From the NCBI GenBank assembly GCA_003290165.1, contig QNQO01009176.1, positions 32,468 to 96,467 of the forward strand: a stretch of DNA of 64,000 bases, read 5' to 3'. Positions within the stretch are counted from its first letter, which is position 1; each line of letters opens with the position of its first letter. The translations under genes and the position numbers were made by a program. The DNA comes from Berberis thunbergii (taxonomy: Eukaryota > Streptophyta > Magnoliopsida > Ranunculales > Berberidaceae). Under the pieces are notes generated by a model. The model was given only the letters and a program-made list of their open reading frames with translations, searched no databases and was not told the DNA's origin. Shown here in pieces: positions 33,236 to 44,950 of this stretch.

Positions 33236-34099
33236 TAGGGGTGGGCACTGTCCGAGTTGAGGCCTATCCCGGTCCCAGTCCCGGTTTAGTCAACCGGGAA
33301 CAGTCCGAGTCGGGACCATGCCTATATATTTATTTATTTATTTTTTTGAATCCAAAATCAACAATCAGCAATTCGTGGAGATCCCAACAACCACAACAGG
33401 CGAATCTCGCCATACAACATCAACAAACACTCTTTTCACCCCAACCATCTTAACATCTCTCATCACTTTTCTTTTCTCTTCAATCCTTGCGAGCTTCTTT
33501 GGAGACGAGAATCTTAGCCATCCCGTCCCATTCGACGCTTTCACTGTGAGATCTTTAGTGTGGGATTTGGTTTATGGGTGTGGGATCTGTGAGTGTGAGA
33601 ATGAGATTTGGTGTGGGTGTGGGATTTGTGAGTGATCTGTGAGTGTGAGTGAGATTTGGTGTGGGATGATCTGTGAGTGTGAGATTCGGTGTGGGGTGAT
33701 CTATGAGTGTGAGTGAAATTCGGTGTGGGATGATCTGTGAGTGTGAGAGTGAGAGTGAGTGATATTTGGTGTCGGTGTGGGATGATCTGTGAGAGTAACA
33801 GAGTGAGTGGGTGTGGGTGGGATTTGTGAGTGTGAGAGTGAGATTTGGATAAAAGATGATATGGTTAAGAGATTTGGGGTGGGCTGATATGTAAGAGGGA
33901 GTGAGATCCGGTATGGTTAAGAGGTTTGGGTTTGGGCTTAATAGTAACCGGGACAGACCGAAAAAAATTAGTGAAAATCGAACCCGAATCGGTTGGAACC
34001 GGGACCGGGATAAAATTAGTATAAACCTGTTTGTCCCGATTTAAATCGGTCCGGGACCATACCGGTTTGGGTTGAGATCGGGATTCTTGCCCACCCCTA
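33236..34099. mobile_element. hAT-like nonautonomous element
   Basis: 864 bases with inverted ends TAGGGGTGGGCACTG and TTGCCCACCCCTA, flanked by ATTACAAG (33228-33235) and ATTATAAG (34100-34107), an 8-bp target duplication with one change. Subterminal regions are rich in CCCGGTCCC/GGGACCGGGA inverted words. The centre is a GTGAGTGTGAGATTTGGTG-like minisatellite. Short frames inside are not credible genes. Confidence 0.9.
33585..33860 (+). repeat. GT-rich minisatellite inside hAT element
   Basis: Irregular tandem repeats of words such as GATCTGTGAGTGTGAG and ATTTGGTGTGGGATG, unit roughly 25-45 bases. Confidence 0.8.
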
Positions 34100-34307
34100 A
34101 TTATAAGGAGAAAAATATAATTAACCCATAAAAATCTTACTAATTTATCGAGGGAGTTGCTACGGACTGTTTGTTTCAGTTATACCAACTCTTTGTTGCA
34201 TCGACATTTTGGGATGTTTTGACTTTATTGCTCCAACTGAAAATATGTAACACCGACTACCATTTTTTTATTAACAAAAATTACGACAGTGAATATTTTT
34301 TTTCAAT

Positions 34308-35699
34308 TTGGGGTGGGCACGAGACGGACTCATCCCTATCCCATCCCATTTATTCGGGATCGAGACGGGATAGACCTCATTCCGACCTCGTCCCATCCCA
34401 AACGGATTCGGGACGGGATCAACATGCTCGATCTGTTGATAAATTATTTTGACAATTTATAACATAATAAACACAATCTGTAACATATTACAGCATGTAA
34501 CATAATAACATATTTCAACAAAACATAATAAACACAATCTTTAGCATAATAAACATAGTAATGTGTAACATATTACTATATTGTAACATAAAAAAAACAT
34601 AGACTTCATTTACAATCTGTAACATAAATTTCATTCACAATCTATAAACATAGACTTCATTCGCAATATGTAACATAAACTTCATTATGACTTTATTCAC
34701 ACTTCACCGATTCATTATAACTCCATTCACAAACATAACAAACATAATACACAACCTATAACTTAATAAACTTCATTCTGGTTTAGTTTAGCAAAACAAC
34801 ATGTAACATAATCAGTGTTCTAAAAATCGGCCTAAACGGCCGCCTAGGCGCTAGAATGTAGAAAAACAACCAGATTAATGGCTGGGCAGTCGGGGCGAGT
34901 CTGGGCGATCTAGGCTGTCTGGGCAGTTTTTTTTTTAATAAGGCTAATTGTGTTTTTATTTTATTTTTCTTTCCTCTTTTTTAGAAATAAATAATTTAAT
35001 TATTTTTATTCAATATATGTCTAAATGTAGCAAAGGATGATTACTTAATGGAATTCTCAAAGGATCTGTCGGTACCAATTTTAGTAATGTAGATTTTATC
35101 AAACATGACTAAGGTTATTCATGCAATTTGAAGAAAAATAAAAGAGTAAGTTTGGATAATTGTCCACAAATTCAACTTTGTATAAAGTACCCATCATGAC
35201 CAACTTCAGTCATTTAAGTTTTAATAAATTTTGTTCATGATTGTTAATTTTTCATGCTTTTAAATTTTGCATATGTATCTTGGCATTAAATTAGATGTAA
35301 TTGATAAGGTATTATACTTAACTTTTGCAAATTATTAAAGTTATAATACAAAACCTAAGACCGCCTAGGCCTCTGGGCGCTAAGCACCTGCTCGCCGTCT
35401 ACCCACCGCCTAGCGCTTTTTAGAACACTGAACATAATAAACTTCATTCTATAACACAATAATACACAACCTGTAACATTATGCCCAAACTTTATATGGG
35501 CATCCAAACAATTGCAATTCTAAAATAAATATTAAAATTATTAATAATAAATATTACAAAATTAGTACGGAATTGAAAATCTTCATCCCATCCCATTCTA
35601 GATCGAGACGGGATGAGATTAATCAATCCCAATAAGACTCGAAAAAATTGGGACGAAACGGGATGGGATCAGGATTGCGGGATGGGATGCTCACCCCTA
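34308..35699. mobile_element. Second hAT-like element, host of a nested element
   Basis: Ends TTGGGGTGGGCACGAG and GATGCTCACCCCTA are near-inverted, and the subterminal zones carry GGGATGGGATG/CATCCCATCCC words. No convincing 8-bp target duplication remains. The central part is AT-rich with ACATAATAAAC repeats and is interrupted by 34813-35430. Confidence 0.7.
34813..35430. mobile_element. Nested hAT element with perfect 8-bp duplication
   Basis: 618 bases with inverted ends CAGTGTTCTAAAAATCGG and GCGCTTTTTAGAACACTG. AACATAAT flanks it exactly at 34805-34812 and 35431-35438. Subterminal parts hold GCCGCCTAGGCGCT-type words in both orientations. No coding sequence. Confidence 0.95.
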
Positions 35700-36332
35700 G
35701 AGTTGATTGGCTATTGAAGAAAAAAATTGTAATTATTATCTCTAAAATAATGTTCAGTTACACATTCATTAAATATCAAATCTTTTTACAAACATAAAAA
35801 ACGCACTATTACTCGTCACAAGTTCTATAATAGATAGTAAATACTATGGGTTTTTTCTAAAAGGGCAAACATGGTTTTAAAGGAACAACCCCCCCCCCCC
35901 CCCCCCCGAACTTAACATTAAAGTAGGTTTTGTAAACAAGAAATACATATCAATATAATATTTATTTGCCACATATATTCACATGAATACAAAGTTCACC
36001 AATCATAGAGGAGATGACTAAACTAATATATCATATTCGAAAAGTTGCATTTAAAACCAAAAATTAAAAAAATCACGCATCCAAAAATTTACATTAAGAC
36101 TTTTACATACAAAGTCATCAATCGATTATTGTTACCAAAGCATAGTTGGATATACCATGCAATTTTTTAAAGTTAAATCTAAAAAATAAAGTTGAGAGCA
36201 TCCAATCAGATAATCGAATACACATAGCAATTCCCTTTATCAATACCAACTTTGTTTCAATTCACACACAATTTAATTTGGACCTACGATGCTTGTCCTA
36301 CAAAGTCAGTCAGTCAATCAAAGGAAGGAAAA
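35700..36332. other. AT-rich spacer with a poly-C run
   Basis: No gene. Position 35889-35907 is an uninterrupted run of 19 C. A 108-codon frame at 36146 runs into the tandem unit and is not credible. Confidence 0.5.
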
Positions 36333-36470
36333 GTATTGGACAGAGGACGCATGCTATCATGCACCACCACATACTCTTCCATCACCCTGTGCAGTTACCT
36401 GATCATAATAATAAAATTTATAAAAATAAAAAAAACTCCAATTTTTTTGCTTTAAAGGGAGTTACCAATT

Positions 36471-39400
36471 AACTCCACCCGTTGCAACGGCCGGTCCCAA
36501 GCCCGAATAAAGGAGGAGGGTTGGTGTTAGGCTTGTGATAGCCAACCGTAAAAAAACCCATCACATCCTTTTCATGGATATTGGTTCAAAAAGATTAAAG
36601 CAGAAGGATAGGGCGTCCCCCGCTATAAGCGACGCGCTGCACCTACGCTCGGGTGTAGTGACAAATGAGCAAGGCGCGCTGCAGCGGCGCCGGCTGTAGT
36701 GTTAAATAGGCAAGGGTTCTCACGCCATTCTGGGCAGGGGCGAGTAAAGAAGCTAGTCCAGGTTAGAGCTAGAGATAGAATGATTAGATTAGCCTCTTGG
36801 AACATAGGAACCTTGACGGGAAAGACAATAGAATTAGTGGAAGCCCTGCGTAAGAGGAAAATAAACATAGTTTGTCTTCAAGAGACAAAATGGAAGGGGA
36901 ACAAGGCTAAAGATTTAGGATGAGGGTTCAAGCTCTTCTATTCTGGTAAAGATGGCACTAAGAACGAGGTGGGAATAGTGGTAGATAAAGTTTTTAAGGA
37001 TGCAGTAGTCGACGTTAGGAGGTTTGGGGATAGAATCATAAGTATTAAATTAGCTTTAGAACTAGAGATAGTGCATGTTATTAGTGTGTATGCACCCCAA
37101 GTGGGTTTGGACGAGGAGAGTAAGAAGGATTTTTTAGACTCTTTAGAGGAGTTAGTTCTTGGAATTCCCTCTTCCGATAGGGTTTTCCTAGGCGGGGATT
37201 TGAATGGCCATGTCGGTAAGGATAGAGTTGGGTATAAGAGGGTACATGGAGGTCAAGGCTTTGGGGATCGAAACACTGCGGGGATTTCTATTCTAGATTT
37301 TGCTTTAGCTCAGGATTTTGGGATCGTAAATACTTTTTATAAAAAGAGGGAAGATCACTTGGTGACCTTTGCGAGTGGGCGTAATAGAAGACAAATTGAT
37401 TATTTTCTTGTGAAGAGACACGATTTAGGTAGATGTAAAAATTGTAAGGTTATACCAGGGGAGTGTCTGACAAACCAACATAGGCTGTTAGTTCTCGATT
37501 TTTATCTTAAGAGTAGGGGTCGTATTGCTATAGAACAGGTTAGACCGAGAATTAAGTGGTGGACCTTACAGGGAGATGTGTGCCAAAGATTTAGAAAGAG
37601 GATTTTGGGTGGCCAATCAATTTCAGAGGGTTGGGAGAATCTAGAAGCAAAGGATCGGACTAGTAGCGCGGATCTTTTTAAACATTTGGCAAACCGAATC
37701 AGAAGATGTGCGAAGGAAGAGTTAGGACAGGCCAAAAGATGAGGTTTCTATGGTAAGGAGACATGGTGGTGGAACGCGGATGTGCAACAAACCATTGCGG
37801 AAAAGAAAAGATGTTTTAAGGTGTGGCAAAAAGATAGGTGCCTAGAGTCTTATGAGGTTTATAAGCAGGCTAAGAAGTTGAGTAGTAGAGCAGTAGGGGA
37901 AGCTAAGAAGAGAGCGTATGATGCTCTTTATAATAGGCTAGGTATGAAGGAAGGGGAGAATGATATTTTCAAGATAGCCAAAGTTAGAGAACGAAAGACT
38001 AGGGACTTGAGTCATGTTAAGTGTGTTAAGCATGAGGATGGAAGAGTTTTAATGCAGGATAAAGCTATTTTAGATAGATGGAAGGATTACTTTTGGAACC
38101 TACTCAATGGAACACATGTAGGGGAGTTAAACTTGGAGGGGTATGCTTCACAGGAAGGGAGAGATCGCGTGTTGCATCACAAAGTTAGTGCCACAGAAGT
38201 GAGAGAAGCTTTAAAAAGAATGAAGACAGGGAAGATCGTTGGACCGGATGATATCCCAATTGAAGCATGGAAATGTCTGGGAGAAGTTGGGATTCAATGG
38301 CTAACTAAGCTCTTTAATAGGATTTTGGAAACTAGAAAAATGCCAGATTCATAGAGACATAGCATTGTGGTACCAATTTATAAGAACAAAGAGGATATCC
38401 ATAATTGCTCGAACTATAGAGGGATAAAGCTTATGAGCCATATGATGAAACTTTGGGAGAGAGTTATAGAACAAAGACTTAGGAGTTTAACCACGGTTTC
38501 GGAGAATCAATTTGGATTTATGCCGGGTAGGTCTACTACGAAGGTCATCTTCTTGCTTAGGGAAACTATAGAAAAATATCGAGAGGCACGTAAGAGTTTG
38601 CATATGGTCTTTATTGATCTGGAGAAAGTATATGATAAGGTCCCCAGGGAGTTAATTTGGTGGGTGCTTGAAAGGAAGAAAGTGTATCAATGTTATGTCG
38701 ATATCATTAAGGATATCATTAAGGATATGTATGAAGGGGTTGTAACAAGTGTTCGCTCAGTAGGTGGGATGTCTAGTGAATTTTCAGTGTCGGTAGGACT
38801 ACATCAAGGGTCGGCGTTAAGTCCATATCTCTTTGCTTTGGTCATGGATGAGTTGACAAGACATCTGCAAGAAGATGTACCTTGGTGCATATTATTTGCA
38901 GATGATATTATCTTAATGGATGAGACTAGTGCAGGTTTAGGTCAGAAATTAGTTAAGTGGCGGGAGGCTTTAGAGAGTAAAGGTTTTAGAATTAGCCGTT
39001 CGAAGACGGAGTATCTAGTGTGCAACTTTGGGTGTGAACCAAGAGGGAGAAGAAATGCAATTGAGATCAAAGGTGTCGAGGTCCCAGAGTGTGAGGCTTT
39101 TCGATATCTAAGATCTATAATTTAAAAGAATGGGGCTATTGGAGAAGATGTAGACCATAGGATTAAAGCTGGTTGGTTGAAATGGATAATGACGTCAAGA
39201 GTATTATGCGATAGAAGGATGTCTGCAAGGCTAAAAGAAAATGCTATAAGACAATTGTTCGACCAGCCATGCTATAAGGTTCAGAATGTTGGGCTACTAC
39301 GGGACAACATACGCATAGGATGGCAGTAGCAGAAATGCGTATGTTAAGGTGGATGTGTGGTCAAACTCGTAAGGATAAAATTCGAAATGAAAGAATTAGG

Positions 39401-39699
39401 AGATACTTAGGTGTAGCGCTCATAGAGGACAAAATTAGAGAAAGACGTTTAACTTGGTTTGGTCATGTGTGGAGGAGACCAAGCACGACGCCAATTAGAA
39501 AATGTTTAGATTGACAAGTTAATGGAGGGTGTAGACGGAGGGGACGACCGTTGAAAACTTGAATGAAGACGATGAGTGAAGATATCATTGAGCTTGGATT
39601 AGGCGAGGAAATGTGGGAAAATCGCATTGCTTGGAGAACCAAAATCCATGTAACCGACTCCAAAAATCTCGGGAATGGGCTTTAATGATGATGATGATG
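36471..39699 (+). mobile_element. RTE-type LINE, copy 1
   Basis: The element starts AACTCCACCCGTTGCAACGG and ends in a short GATGATGATGATG tail, as RTE-type LINEs do. Target duplications are AAAGGGAGTTACCAATT (36454-36470) and the same with one extra A (39700-39717). A GC-rich 5' leader precedes one long reading frame. Confidence 0.92.
36699..39669 (+). pseudogene. RTE LINE protein (endonuclease + reverse transcriptase), copy 1, broken
   Basis: One frame runs most of the length. The N-terminal part is an apurinic-type endonuclease (RLASWNIGTL, CLQETKW, LGGDLNGHVG). Then comes a linker, then reverse transcriptase (QFGFMPGRST, FIDLEKVYDKVPRE, LFADDI near 38895), and a C-terminal region with MRMLRWMCG and LTWFGHVWRRP. 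Such proteins nick the target and copy the element's RNA at the nick. In-frame stops lie at about 36921, 37740, 38352 and 39123, with a base lost near 39240. Copy 2 has the sense codon at each stop; two (TGG to TAG, CAA to TAA) fit C-to-T-type decay. Confidence 0.92.
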
Positions 39700-39769
39700 A
39701 AAGGGAGATTACCAATTCATTCTTCCATACAACAAGACGAGACTACTACTCTACTATGTTATAAGTAAT

Positions 39770-40265
39770 ATGGGTAGATTTCATCATCCCTATACCATTA
39801 TTATGCTATGGTGCATTCTCACCATCATGCTTTGTTGGTGCCACTAAGGCACGAACATGAGCATGCACTGTGTACCTATTGAAAGACTAGCTCTTCTTGA
39901 GTTCAAAAATTCTCTCACTGGTCCTTCCAACAGGCTCCGTTTTTGGGTTGGTGAAGATAGTTGCAATTAGGCTAGAATCTGGTATGACAGCAGAACCGGA
40001 TACGCAATTAGACTGGACATGCACAACCCACATCCATTTAATTGGGCTCGTTGTGATTATGAATACCATAGCAATTCTAATCCAATATATACCAAATTAG
40101 CTTTCGTGGCCAAAAGGTAAATGCTTCATTACTCGACTTGAAACACTTGGGTTTGTTGGAACAATTTCTCTGGATATTGGATTCTTAATTTCCTTGGATC
40201 TTCTAAATTTTAGATATCTTAGTCTCTCTTCCCCTTTCTTTGGTGATATTGTTCCACAACATCTT
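39770..40265 (+). pseudogene. Receptor-like protein 5' fragment (LRR N-terminal domain), copy 1
   Basis: From ATG 39770 the frame encodes a signal-peptide-like stretch (YTIIMLWCILTIMLCW), a stop, then ERLALLEFKNSLTGPSNRLR, WVGEDSCN, a stop, and SRTGYAIRLDMHNPHPF. This is the LRRNT_2 cap of plant leucine-rich-repeat receptor-like proteins, in which a Cys precedes ERxALLxFK and WxGxDCCxW normally follows; the second stop stands where the Trp should be. Further on (40165-40255) are LRR-like words, for example LDLLNFRYLSLSSPFFGDI. Intact family members sit in the plasma membrane and act in immunity or development; this one is dead. Confidence 0.78.
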
Positions 40266-40404
40266 GAAAAGTATTGGACAGAGGACGCATGCTATCATGC
40301 ACCACCACATACTCTTCCATCACCCTGTGCAGTTACCTTATCATAATAATAAAATTTATAAAAAAAACCTCCAATTTTTTTGCTTTAAAGGGAAATTCCC
40401 AATT

Positions 40405-43400
40405 AACTCTGCCCGTTGCAACGGCCGGTCCCAAGCCCGGATAAAGGAGGAGGGTTGGTGTTAGGCTTGTGATAGCCAACCGTAAAAAAACCCATCACAT
40501 CCTTTTCATGGATATTGGTTCAAAAAGATTAATGCAGAAGGATATGGCGTCCCCCACTATAAGTGACGCGTTGCACCTACGCTCGGGTGTAGTGACAAAT
40601 GAGCAAGGCGCGCTGCAGCGACGCCCGGCTGTAGTGTTAAATAGGCAAGGGTTCTCGCGCCATTCTGGACGGGGGCGAGTAAAGAAGCTAGTCCAGGTTA
40701 GAGCTAGAGATAGAATGATTAGATTAGCCTCTTGGAACATAGGAACCTTGACGGAAAAGACAATAGAATTAGTGGATGCCCTGTGTAGGAGGAAAGTAAA
40801 CATAGTTTGTCTTCAAGAGACAAAATGGAAGGGGAACAAGGCTAAAGATTTAGGAAGAGAGTTCAAGCTCTTCTATTCTGGTAAAGATGGCACTAGGAAC
40901 GGGGTGGGAATAGTGGTAGATAAAGTTTTTAAGGATGCAGTAGTCGACGTTAGGAGGTTTGGGGATAGAATCATAAGTATTAAATTAGCTTTAGAACTAG
41001 AGATAGTGCATGTTATTAGTGTGTATGCACCTCAAGTGGGTTTGGACGAGAAGAGTAAGAAGGATTTTTGGGACTCTTTAGAGGAGTTAGTTCTTGGAAT
41101 TCCCTCTTCCGATAGGGTTTTCCTAGGCGGGGATTTGAATGGCCATGTCGGTAAGGATAGAGTTGGGTATGAAAGGGTACATGGAGGTCAAGGCTTTGGA
41201 GATCGAAACACTGCGGGGATTTCTATTCTAGATTTTGCTTTAGCTCAGGATTTTGGCATCGTAAATACTTTTTATAAGAAGAGGGAAGATCACTTGGTGA
41301 CCTTTGCGAGTGGGCGTAATAGAAGTCAAATTGATTATTTTCTTGTGAAGAGACACGATTTAGGTAGGTGTAAAATTGTAAGGTTATACCAAAGGAGTGT
41401 CTGACAAACCAACATAGGCTATTAGTTCTCGATTTTTGTCTTAAGAGTAGGGGTCGTATTGCTATAGAACATGTTAGACCGAGAATTAAGTGGTGGACCT
41501 TACAGAGAGATGTGTGCCAAAGATTTAGAAAGAGGATTTTGGGTGGCCAGTCAGTTTCAGAGGGTTGGGAGTCTCTAAAAGCAAAGGATCAAACTAGTAG
41601 CGCGGATCTTTTTGAACATTTGGCAAACCGAATCAGAAGATGTGCGAAGGAAGAGTTAGGACATGCCAAAAAAGGAGGTTTCTATGGTAAGGAGACATGG
41701 TGGTGGAACGCGGATGTGCAACAAACCATTGCGGAAAAGAAAAGATGCTTTAAGGTGTGGCTAAAAGATAGATGCCTAGAGTCTTATGAGCTTTATAAGC
41801 AGTCTAAGAAGTTGAATAGTAGAGCAGTAGGGGAAGCTAAGAAGAGAGCGTATGATGCTCTTTATAATAGGCTAGGTACAAAGGAAGGGGAGAATGATAT
41901 TTTCAAGATAGCTAAAGCTAGAGAACGAAAGACTAGGGACTTGAGTCATGTTAAGTGTGTTAAGCATGAGGATGGAAGAGTTTTAATGCAGGATAAAGCT
42001 ATTTTAGATAGATGGAAGGATTACTTTTAGAACCTACTCAATGGAACACATGTAGGGGAGTTAAACTTGGAGGGGTATGCTTCACAGGAAGGGAGAGATC
42101 GCGTGTTCCATCGCAGAGTTAGTGCCACAGAAGTAAGAGAAGCTTTAAAAAGAATGAAACAGGGAAGGCTGTTGGACCGGATGATATCCCAATTGAAGCA
42201 TGGAAATGTCTGGGAGAAGTTGGGATTCAATGGTTAACTAAGCTCTTTAATAGGATTTTGGAAACTAGAAAAATGTCAGATTCATGGAGACATAGCATTG
42301 TGGTACCAATTTATAAGAACAAAGGGGATATCCAGAATTGCTCGAACTATATAGGGATAAAGCTTATGAGCCATACGATGAAACTTTGGGAGAGAGTTAT
42401 AGAACAAAGACTTAGGAGTTTAACCACGGTTTCGGATAATCAATTTGGATTTATGCCGGGTAGGTCTACTACGGAGGCCATCTTCCTGCTTAGGCAAACT
42501 ATAGATAAATATCGAAAGGCACGTAAGAGTTTGCATATGGTCTTTATTGATCTGGAGAAAGCATATGATAGGGTCCCCAGGGAGTTAATTTGGTGGGTGC
42601 TTGAAAGGAAGAAAGTGTCTCAATGTTATGTCGATATCATTAAGGATGTGTATGAAGGGGTTGTATCAAGTGTTCGCTCAGTAGGTGGGATGTCTAGTGA
42701 ATTTTCAGTGTCAGTAGGACTACATCAAGGGTCAACGTTAAGTCCATATCTCTTTGTTTTGGTCATGGATGAGTTGACGAGACATCTGCAAGAAGATGTA
42801 CCTTGGTGCATGTTATTTGCAGATGATATTGTCTTAATGGATGAGACTAGTGCAGGTTTAGGTCAAAAATTAGTTAAGTGGCGGGAGGCTTTAGAGAGTA
42901 AAGGTTTTAGAATTAGCCGTTCGAAGACGGAGTATCTAGTGTGCAACTTTGGGTGTGAACCAAGAGGGAGAAGTAATGCAATTGAGATCGAAGGTGTCGA
43001 GGTCCCAGAGTGTGAGGCTTTTCGATATCTAGGATCTATAATTCAAAAGAATGGGGCTATTGGAGAAGATGTAGACCATAGGATTAAAGCTGGTTGGTTA
43101 AAATGGAGAATGGCGTCAGGAGTATTATGCGATAGAAGGATGCCTGCAAGGCTAAAAGGAAAATGTTATAAGACAATTGTTCGACCAGCCATGATATACG
43201 GTTCAGAATGTTGGGCTACTACGGGACAACATACACATAGGATGGCAGTAGCAGAAATGCGTATGTTAAGGTGGATGTGTGGTAAAACTTGTAAGGATAA
43301 AATTCGAAATGAAAGAATTAGGAGATACTTAGGTGTAGCGCCTATAGAGGACAAAATTAGAGAAAGACGTTTAACTTGGTTTGGTCATGTGCGGAGGAGA

Positions 43401-43621
43401 CCAAGCACAGCGCCAATTAGAAAATGTTTAGATTGGCAAGTTAATGGAGGGTGTAGACGGAGGGGACGACCGTTGAAAACTTGGATGAAGACGGTGAATG
43501 AAGATATCATTGAGCTTGGATTAGGCGAGGAAATGTGGGAAGATCGCATTGCTTGGAAAACCAAAATCCATGTAGCAGACCCCGAAAATCTCGGGAATGA
43601 GCTTTGATGATGATGATGATG
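40405..43621 (+). mobile_element. RTE-type LINE, copy 2
   Basis: Same ends and same target site as copy 1 (40387-40404 and 43622-43639), showing a single insertion copied by the tandem duplication rather than two insertions. Confidence 0.92.
40469..43607 (+). pseudogene. RTE LINE protein, copy 2, less broken
   Basis: Three long frames cover the protein. 40469-41404 is the endonuclease half (RLASWNIGTL, CLQETKW, GGDLNGHVG, NRSQIDYFLV). 41512-42030 is the linker. 42258-43607 is reverse transcriptase to the C-terminus (QFGFMPGRSTTEAIF, FIDLEKAYDRVPRE, LFADDI near 42815, LTWFGHVRRRP). Breaks relative to copy 1 are one base lost near 41373, TAG for Trp near 42028, and one base lost near 42158. 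A continuous protein would be about 1,040 residues, normal for the family. It has fewer in-frame stops than copy 1 but is still not functional. Confidence 0.92.
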
Positions 43622-43691
43622 AAAGGGAGATTACCAATTCATTCTTCCATACAACAAGACGAGACTACTACTCTACTATGTTATAAATAAT

Positions 43692-44235
43692 ATGGGTAGA
43701 TTTCATCATCCCTATACCATTATTATGCTATGGTGCATTCTCACCATCATGCTTTGTTGGTGCCACTAAGGCACGAACATGAGCATGCACTGTGTACCTA
43801 TTGAAAGACTAGCTCTTCTTGAGTTCAAAAATTCTCTCACTGGTCTTTCCAACAGGCTCCGTTTTTGGGTTGGTGAAGATAGTTGCAATTAGGCTAGAAT
43901 CTGGTATGACAGCAGAACCGGATATGTAATTAGACTGGACATGCACAACCCACATCCATTTAATTGGACTCGTTGTGATTATGAATACCATAGCAATTCC
44001 AATCCAATATATACCAAATTAGCTATCGTGGCCAAAAGGTAAATGCTTCATTACTCAACTTGAAACACTTGGGTTTGTTGGAACAATTTCTCTGGATATT
44101 GGATTCTTAATTTCCTTGGATCTTCTAAATTTTAGATATCTTAGTCTCTCTTCCCCTTTCTTTGGTGGTATTGTTCGACAACATCTTGGAAATTTGTCCG
44201 CCTTACAGCTCATATGTTTCCCTAACTTGATAAAG
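43692..44235 (+). pseudogene. Receptor-like protein 5' fragment, copy 2
   Basis: This is the counterpart of 39770-40265 with the same stops and the same ERLALLEFKNSL and SRTGYAIRLDMHNPHPF words. It extends further: from about 44100 the frame reads LDLLNFRYLSLSSPFFGGIV and HLGNLSALQL, a clear plant-type leucine-rich repeat. After about 44235 the similarity to receptor-like proteins is lost, so the remaining repeats and membrane anchor are missing. It is the original of the tandem pair, since its 3' flank is continuous. Confidence 0.8.
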
Positions 44236-44733
44236 GCTTCAACATGGTCCCAAGCGGGCTCATGCTTAAACTACTGTTCAACCCATAAGTCAAGCGACCA
44301 TGGATTTTTGGCTTGACTCTAGACAATAAGGCTTGAGCACAAATCTTTGAGGAGTCACATGCCTGAGATCCATTCGCATGAATCAACTCTTATCCCAATC
44401 AAGCATTGGGTCTTAAAGAGAGCCAAGAAGAATATGGAGAGGGGAAGGAGAAAAATAAGATAGAGAATGGGCGCTGGTAGTTGTTGTGGATGTGACTCCA
44501 TCTTCTCTATTTCTCATTGTCATCGATTGTCTCTCACCGTCCCTTGCAATTGATCACCCCCTTCCTCGCTAGTCTCTTCCAAGATGTTGTTGTTGTTATT
44601 GATAACAGAGGGTAAGAGAGGAAGAAGATGAATAGTGGCTTAAATGGGTGATGTAGATTAATAAATAAATAAAATAAAAAATTTGAATGGATGAAATGGG
44701 ATAAAAGAGTCTCTGGTGCCAAATAATCGTTGC
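44236..44733. other. Spacer before arm B
   Basis: AT-rich with a purine-rich section 44410-44475. No gene or element ends were recognised. Confidence 0.45.
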
Positions 44734-44950
44734 ATATCTAATCAGAGGTTGAAACAGATTTGCACCTAATTAAGGTCAAAGGTGCTTGTAAATATAATAA
44801 AAATAAGGGAATGCTTTGTTGAAGTAGTTGGACTTGGCTGTCTAGCTACTCCAAGCAACCACATGTTCATTTTTTTCTCTTGTTTTCAGGGAGGCAATCA
44901 ACATGAATCAATACAAGTCAAGCTTATGATTAGTGACCTCACATGTGTGT

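Larger units (their letters stand above)
36333..40270 (+). repeat. Tandem duplication, unit 1
   Basis: 3938 bases starting GTATTGGACAGAGGACGC and repeated directly at 40271-44192. It holds flanking sequence, an RTE LINE with its target duplication, and the 5' end of a receptor-like-protein pseudogene. The junction CATCTTGAAAA|GTATTGG joins the end of the unit to its start with a short shared GAAAA. Confidence 0.93.
40271..44192 (+). repeat. Tandem duplication, unit 2
   Basis: 3922 bases matching 36333-40270 with scattered substitutions and small indels. It ends at CATCTTGGAAA, after which the original pseudogene sequence continues. Confidence 0.93.

Noticed and set aside
33196..33635. Frames of 85-105 codons on the plus strand
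   Set aside because: They cross the left end of a hAT element and its GT-rich minisatellite.
39770..44235. Functional link between the LRR relic and the CEP genes (CEP receptors are LRR kinases)
   Set aside because: The relic has an RLP-type LRRNT cap and LRR start only, is broken, and shows no kinase; proximity alone does not support a receptor-ligand pair.
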